Source: JAXIHJ01 sp034189755
GTDB lineage: Bacteria; Planctomycetota; Phycisphaerae; SM23-33
Reading direction: 5' to 3'
Length of the DNA: 40,533 nt
NCBI GenBank assembly: GCA_034189755.1
Contig: JAXIHJ010000104.1
Location: forward strand, 1-40,533
The translations under genes and the position numbers were made by a program. How positions within the stretch are numbered: the stretch's first letter is position 1; every line of letters starts with the position of its first letter. Below, piece by piece: positions 38,070-40,533 of the stretch. The notes beneath the pieces were generated by a model that saw nothing but the letters and a program-made list of their open reading frames with translations, did no database searches and was not told where the DNA came from.

Positions 38070-40533
38070 ATGGGTAATCTGTTGCGAAGGCCAAAGCTCA
38101 ATAGCTTGCTCATCTGCCTGATTCTGTTCGGCGTGCTGGCCGTAGCTGCCGGCATGGCGCTTGCGCAGGACGTTGGCCAGGCCCCGTCGGCTGCGAAAAC
38201 GGTAACGCATATCCCGGCGATCTGGTGGATAGCCCCGGCCGGTGCGCTGATAGCATTGTTGTTCGCCTGGATATTCTACCGGCAGGTCTCCAGCGCCGAC
38301 GCCGGCGACGATAACATGAAACGAATCGCCGCTCACGTCCGCGACGGCGCCTATGCCTACCTCAAGCGCCAGTACAAGGTCGTGGCGGTGTTCTTTGTAG
38401 TGGTCTGCGCGATCCTGTACGTCATGGGGCGGATGGGCGTGCAGCACGAGATTGTCTTTGTAGCTTTTCTGACGGGTGGAATATTCTCCGGGTTGTGCGG
38501 TTTTTTGGGCATGAAAACTGCCACGATGGCCTCATCCCGCACCACCCAGGGCGCCAAGGAAGGCCTGAACCGCGGCCTGACGGTGGCCTTTAGGGCCGGC
38601 GCGGTCATGGGGCTGCTGGTCGTCGGCTTCGGGCTGCTGAACATCACGGCGTGGTTCCTGATCCTCACGAAGCTGGCGCCGGCTATGGGCTATTCCATGA
38701 GCCTTCTGGAGGTAACGGTCGTGCTGCTGACCTGCGGCATCGGCGCTTCAAGCCAGGCGCTGTTCGCCCGCGTCGGCGGCGGCATTTACACCAAGGCCGC
38801 CGACGTCGGCGCCGATTTGGTCGGCAAGGTAGAGGCCGGCATACCCGAAGACGACCCGCGCAACCCGGCAACGATAGCCGACAACGTCGGCGACAACGTC
38901 GGCGACGTCGCCGGCATGGGCGCCGACCTGTTCGAGAGCTACAGCAACTCGATACTCGCGGCGGCTTCGCTGGGCGTGGCGGCTGCGGCGGCGCTGGGAC
39001 TGGGCACGGCGGGGCAGGTTAAGCTGCTGGCTGCGCCGATGGCGCTGGCCGGCGTGGGCATCCTGCTGAGCATCATAGGCATCTTCCTGGTGCGCACCAG
39101 AGAAGAGGCCTCGATGAGGCAGCTGCTTGGCGCGCTTGGCAGGGGGGTCAACGGCTCAAGCGTGCTGATCGTGCTAGCTGCCCTGGGGTTGTGCTATTAT
39201 CTGCTGAAGGACGTTCCCGGCGTCAGTTATCTGGGCGTGTGGGGTTCGATTGTTTCCGGCCTAGTCGCCGGTGTACTAATCGGCAAGAGTACCGAGTACT
39301 ACACCAGCAGCGACTACAAGCCGACGCGTCAGATCGCCGTCCAGTCCGAGACTGGTCCGGCTACGGTAATCATTGGCGGCATCGCCGAGGGCATGAAGAG
39401 CACCTGGGCGTCGCTGCTGATCGTAATCGTGGCGATTATAGCTGCGTATGGCCTTTCCGGCGGGTTCTCGAACATGCCGATGGGTCTCTACGGCGTGGGC
39501 ATAGCCGCGGTGGGCATGTTGGCAACCCTCGGCATCACACTGGCCACCGACGCCTATGGGCCTATCGCCGACAACGCCGGCGGAAACGCCGAGATGACGC
39601 ATCAGCCGCCGGAGGTCCGCAAGCGGACCGACGCGCTGGATGCGCTGGGCAACACTACCGCCGCGACGGGCAAGGGCTTCGCCATCGGCTCGGCGGCGCT
39701 GACGGCCTTGGCATTGCTGGCTGCATACGTCGGGCAGGTACGCGTCGGTCTGGTGCGCCAGGCCGAGACCGCCATCGTCGCCAGCGACAAACCCGCTTAC
39801 CTGGGCGCCGGCAAGGTGGCGGCTGCGATCGACGGCAAGGTGGACATGCTGCTGATTATGTCAGGCCCGAAGGGCCATGAGCTGGCCATGGGCGAACTCA
39901 ATGCCCGAATCTCAAACCCGGGCGACGAAAACGCTCGCGTCTTGACCGTTGCAGACGCTGCCGGCGGGCATGCCTACCAGGTGGTTCCGGCCTCCAGTGC
40001 CGCGCTGCGGCAGTACATGGCCTTCTATGACGTAACGCTGATGAACCCGAAGGTGCTGTGCGGCCTGTTCGCCGGCGTGCTGCTGGTGTTTCTGTTCAGC
40101 GCGATGACGATGAAGGCCGTCGGCAGGGCCGCCAACGCCATGGTCAAGGAGGTCCGCAGGCAGTTCAGGGAAATCGCCGGCATCATGGAAGGTAAGACCG
40201 AGCCGGACTACGCCCGCTGCGTCGAAATTTCCACCGTCGGCGCGCAGAAGGAGATGGTCGTCCCGTCCCTGCTGGCGCTGATTGTACCCGTGGTGGCGGG
40301 CTTGCTGCTGGGCGTCGGCGGCGTGATGGGCCTGCTGACCGGCGGGCTGACGTGCGGCTTTGCGATGGCTATTTTCATGGCCAACGCCGGCGGGGCGTGG
40401 GACAACGCCAAGAAATGGATCGAGACCGGCGAGCTGGGCGGCAAAGGCTCCGACAATCACAAGGCCACCGTCGTAGGCGACACCGTGGGCGACCCGTTCA
40501 AAGATACCTCCGGGCCTAGTCTCAATATCCTCA
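38070..40533 (+). CDS. hppA: membrane-bound ion-translocating pyrophosphatase, 3' end outside the window
   Basis: At least 821 codons are present and the frame is open at the right edge. The enzyme splits pyrophosphate and pumps H+ or Na+ across the membrane. Its PPi/Mg site is visible: DVGADLVGKVEAGIPEDD (245-262) followed by NPATIADNVGDNVGDVAGMG and ADLFESY, and near the end DTVGDPFKDTSGPSLNIL. GNTTAATGKG (527-536) has Ala where K+-independent forms have Lys, so it should be K+-dependent. After the next helix (near 552) the loop to the following helix (near 655) is about 100 residues, much longer than usual. ATG 38070 has AAAGGAG seven bases upstream. The first helix is preceded by a short basic N-terminus. 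Ion choice (H+ or Na+) is not settled by what I can see. Confidence 0.95.
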   Translation, partial: MGNLLRRPKLNSLLICLILFGVLAVAAGMALAQDVGQAPSAAKTVTHIPAIWWIAPAGALIALLFAWIFYRQVSSADAGDDNMKRIAAHVRDGAYAYLKRQYKVVAVFFVVVCAILYVMGRMGVQHEIVFVAFLTGGIFSGLCGFLGMKTATMASSRTTQGAKEGLNRGLTVAFRAGAVMGLLVVGFGLLNITAWFLILTKLAPAMGYSMSLLEVTVVLLTCGIGASSQALFARVGGGIYTKAADVGADLVGKVEAGIPEDDPRNPATIADNVGDNVGDVAGMGADLFESYSNSILAAASLGVAAAAALGLGTAGQVKLLAAPMALAGVGILLSIIGIFLVRTREEASMRQLLGALGRGVNGSSVLIVLAALGLCYYLLKDVPGVSYLGVWGSIVSGLVAGVLIGKSTEYYTSSDYKPTRQIAVQSETGPATVIIGGIAEGMKSTWASLLIVIVAIIAAYGLSGGFSNMPMGLYGVGIAAVGMLATLGITLATDAYGPIADNAGGNAEMTHQPPEVRKRTDALDALGNTTAATGKGFAIGSAALTALALLAAYVGQVRVGLVRQAETAIVASDKPAYLGAGKVAAAIDGKVDMLLIMSGPKGHELAMGELNARISNPGDENARVLTVADAAGGHAYQVVPASSAALRQYMAFYDVTLMNPKVLCGLFAGVLLVFLFSAMTMKAVGRAANAMVKEVRRQFREIAGIMEGKTEPDYARCVEISTVGAQKEMVVPSLLALIVPVVAGLLLGVGGVMGLLTGGLTCGFAMAIFMANAGGAWDNAKKWIETGELGGKGSDNHKATVVGDTVGDPFKDTSGPSLNIL

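Overview
The window reads as bacterial chromosome from a planctomycete, most likely of the Phycisphaerae type. That placement is an inference. It rests on a giant exported protein that opens with a variant of the short planctomycete extracellular motif (LEPR-XLL type, here LEQRLLLT), on the cluster of secretion-like genes upstream of it, and on a moderately GC-rich, densely coding layout with many palindromic intergenic repeats. No phage, plasmid or CRISPR structure was seen.

Region 1-9.2 kb holds ordinary and metabolic genes: a B12-binding-domain protein whose usual cobalt-ligand histidine appears to be missing; a minus-strand electron-transfer operon (etfB, a 59-residue membrane-like protein, etfA, a broken four-helix-bundle gene inside an inverted repeat, and a GlcD/D-lactate-dehydrogenase-type FAD oxidase) resembling Lct-type flavin complexes; a zinc-dependent sorbitol-type dehydrogenase; a FolM-like short-chain reductase; tRNA-Arg(TCG); a SAM methyltransferase; and a polysaccharide deacetylase of the XrtA/PEP-CTERM-associated subfamily.

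Region 9.26-27.64 kb is the most distinctive part: six plus-strand genes in series. They are an exported HlyD-type adaptor, a DUF3467 protein, a GAF-GAF-TM-HlyD fusion, a membrane M50 (site-2) metalloprotease with an N-terminal PqqD-like domain and a C-terminal adaptor-like part, a short SecA-like ATPase, and a 3566-residue LEPR-XLL protein with propeller-like repeats, long beta-helix-like stretches and a C-terminal papain-like domain. The first five are packed 1-33 bp apart. My reading, as a hypothesis, is a dedicated export and processing machine with its giant cargo.

Region 27.8-34.5 kb carries two glycan-type clusters facing each other: GT2, DUF2304 and a GT39-like membrane protein on plus; a phosphodiesterase/alkaline-phosphatase-family enzyme, an NAD epimerase and a GT2 on minus. 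Elaborate nested palindromes sit in the gaps. Region 34.6-40.5 kb has housekeeping genes: glutamate racemase, a HEAT-repeat probable lipoprotein, PgeF, a YbgC-type thioesterase, ribosomal protein S21, and a membrane pyrophosphatase that runs off the right edge.
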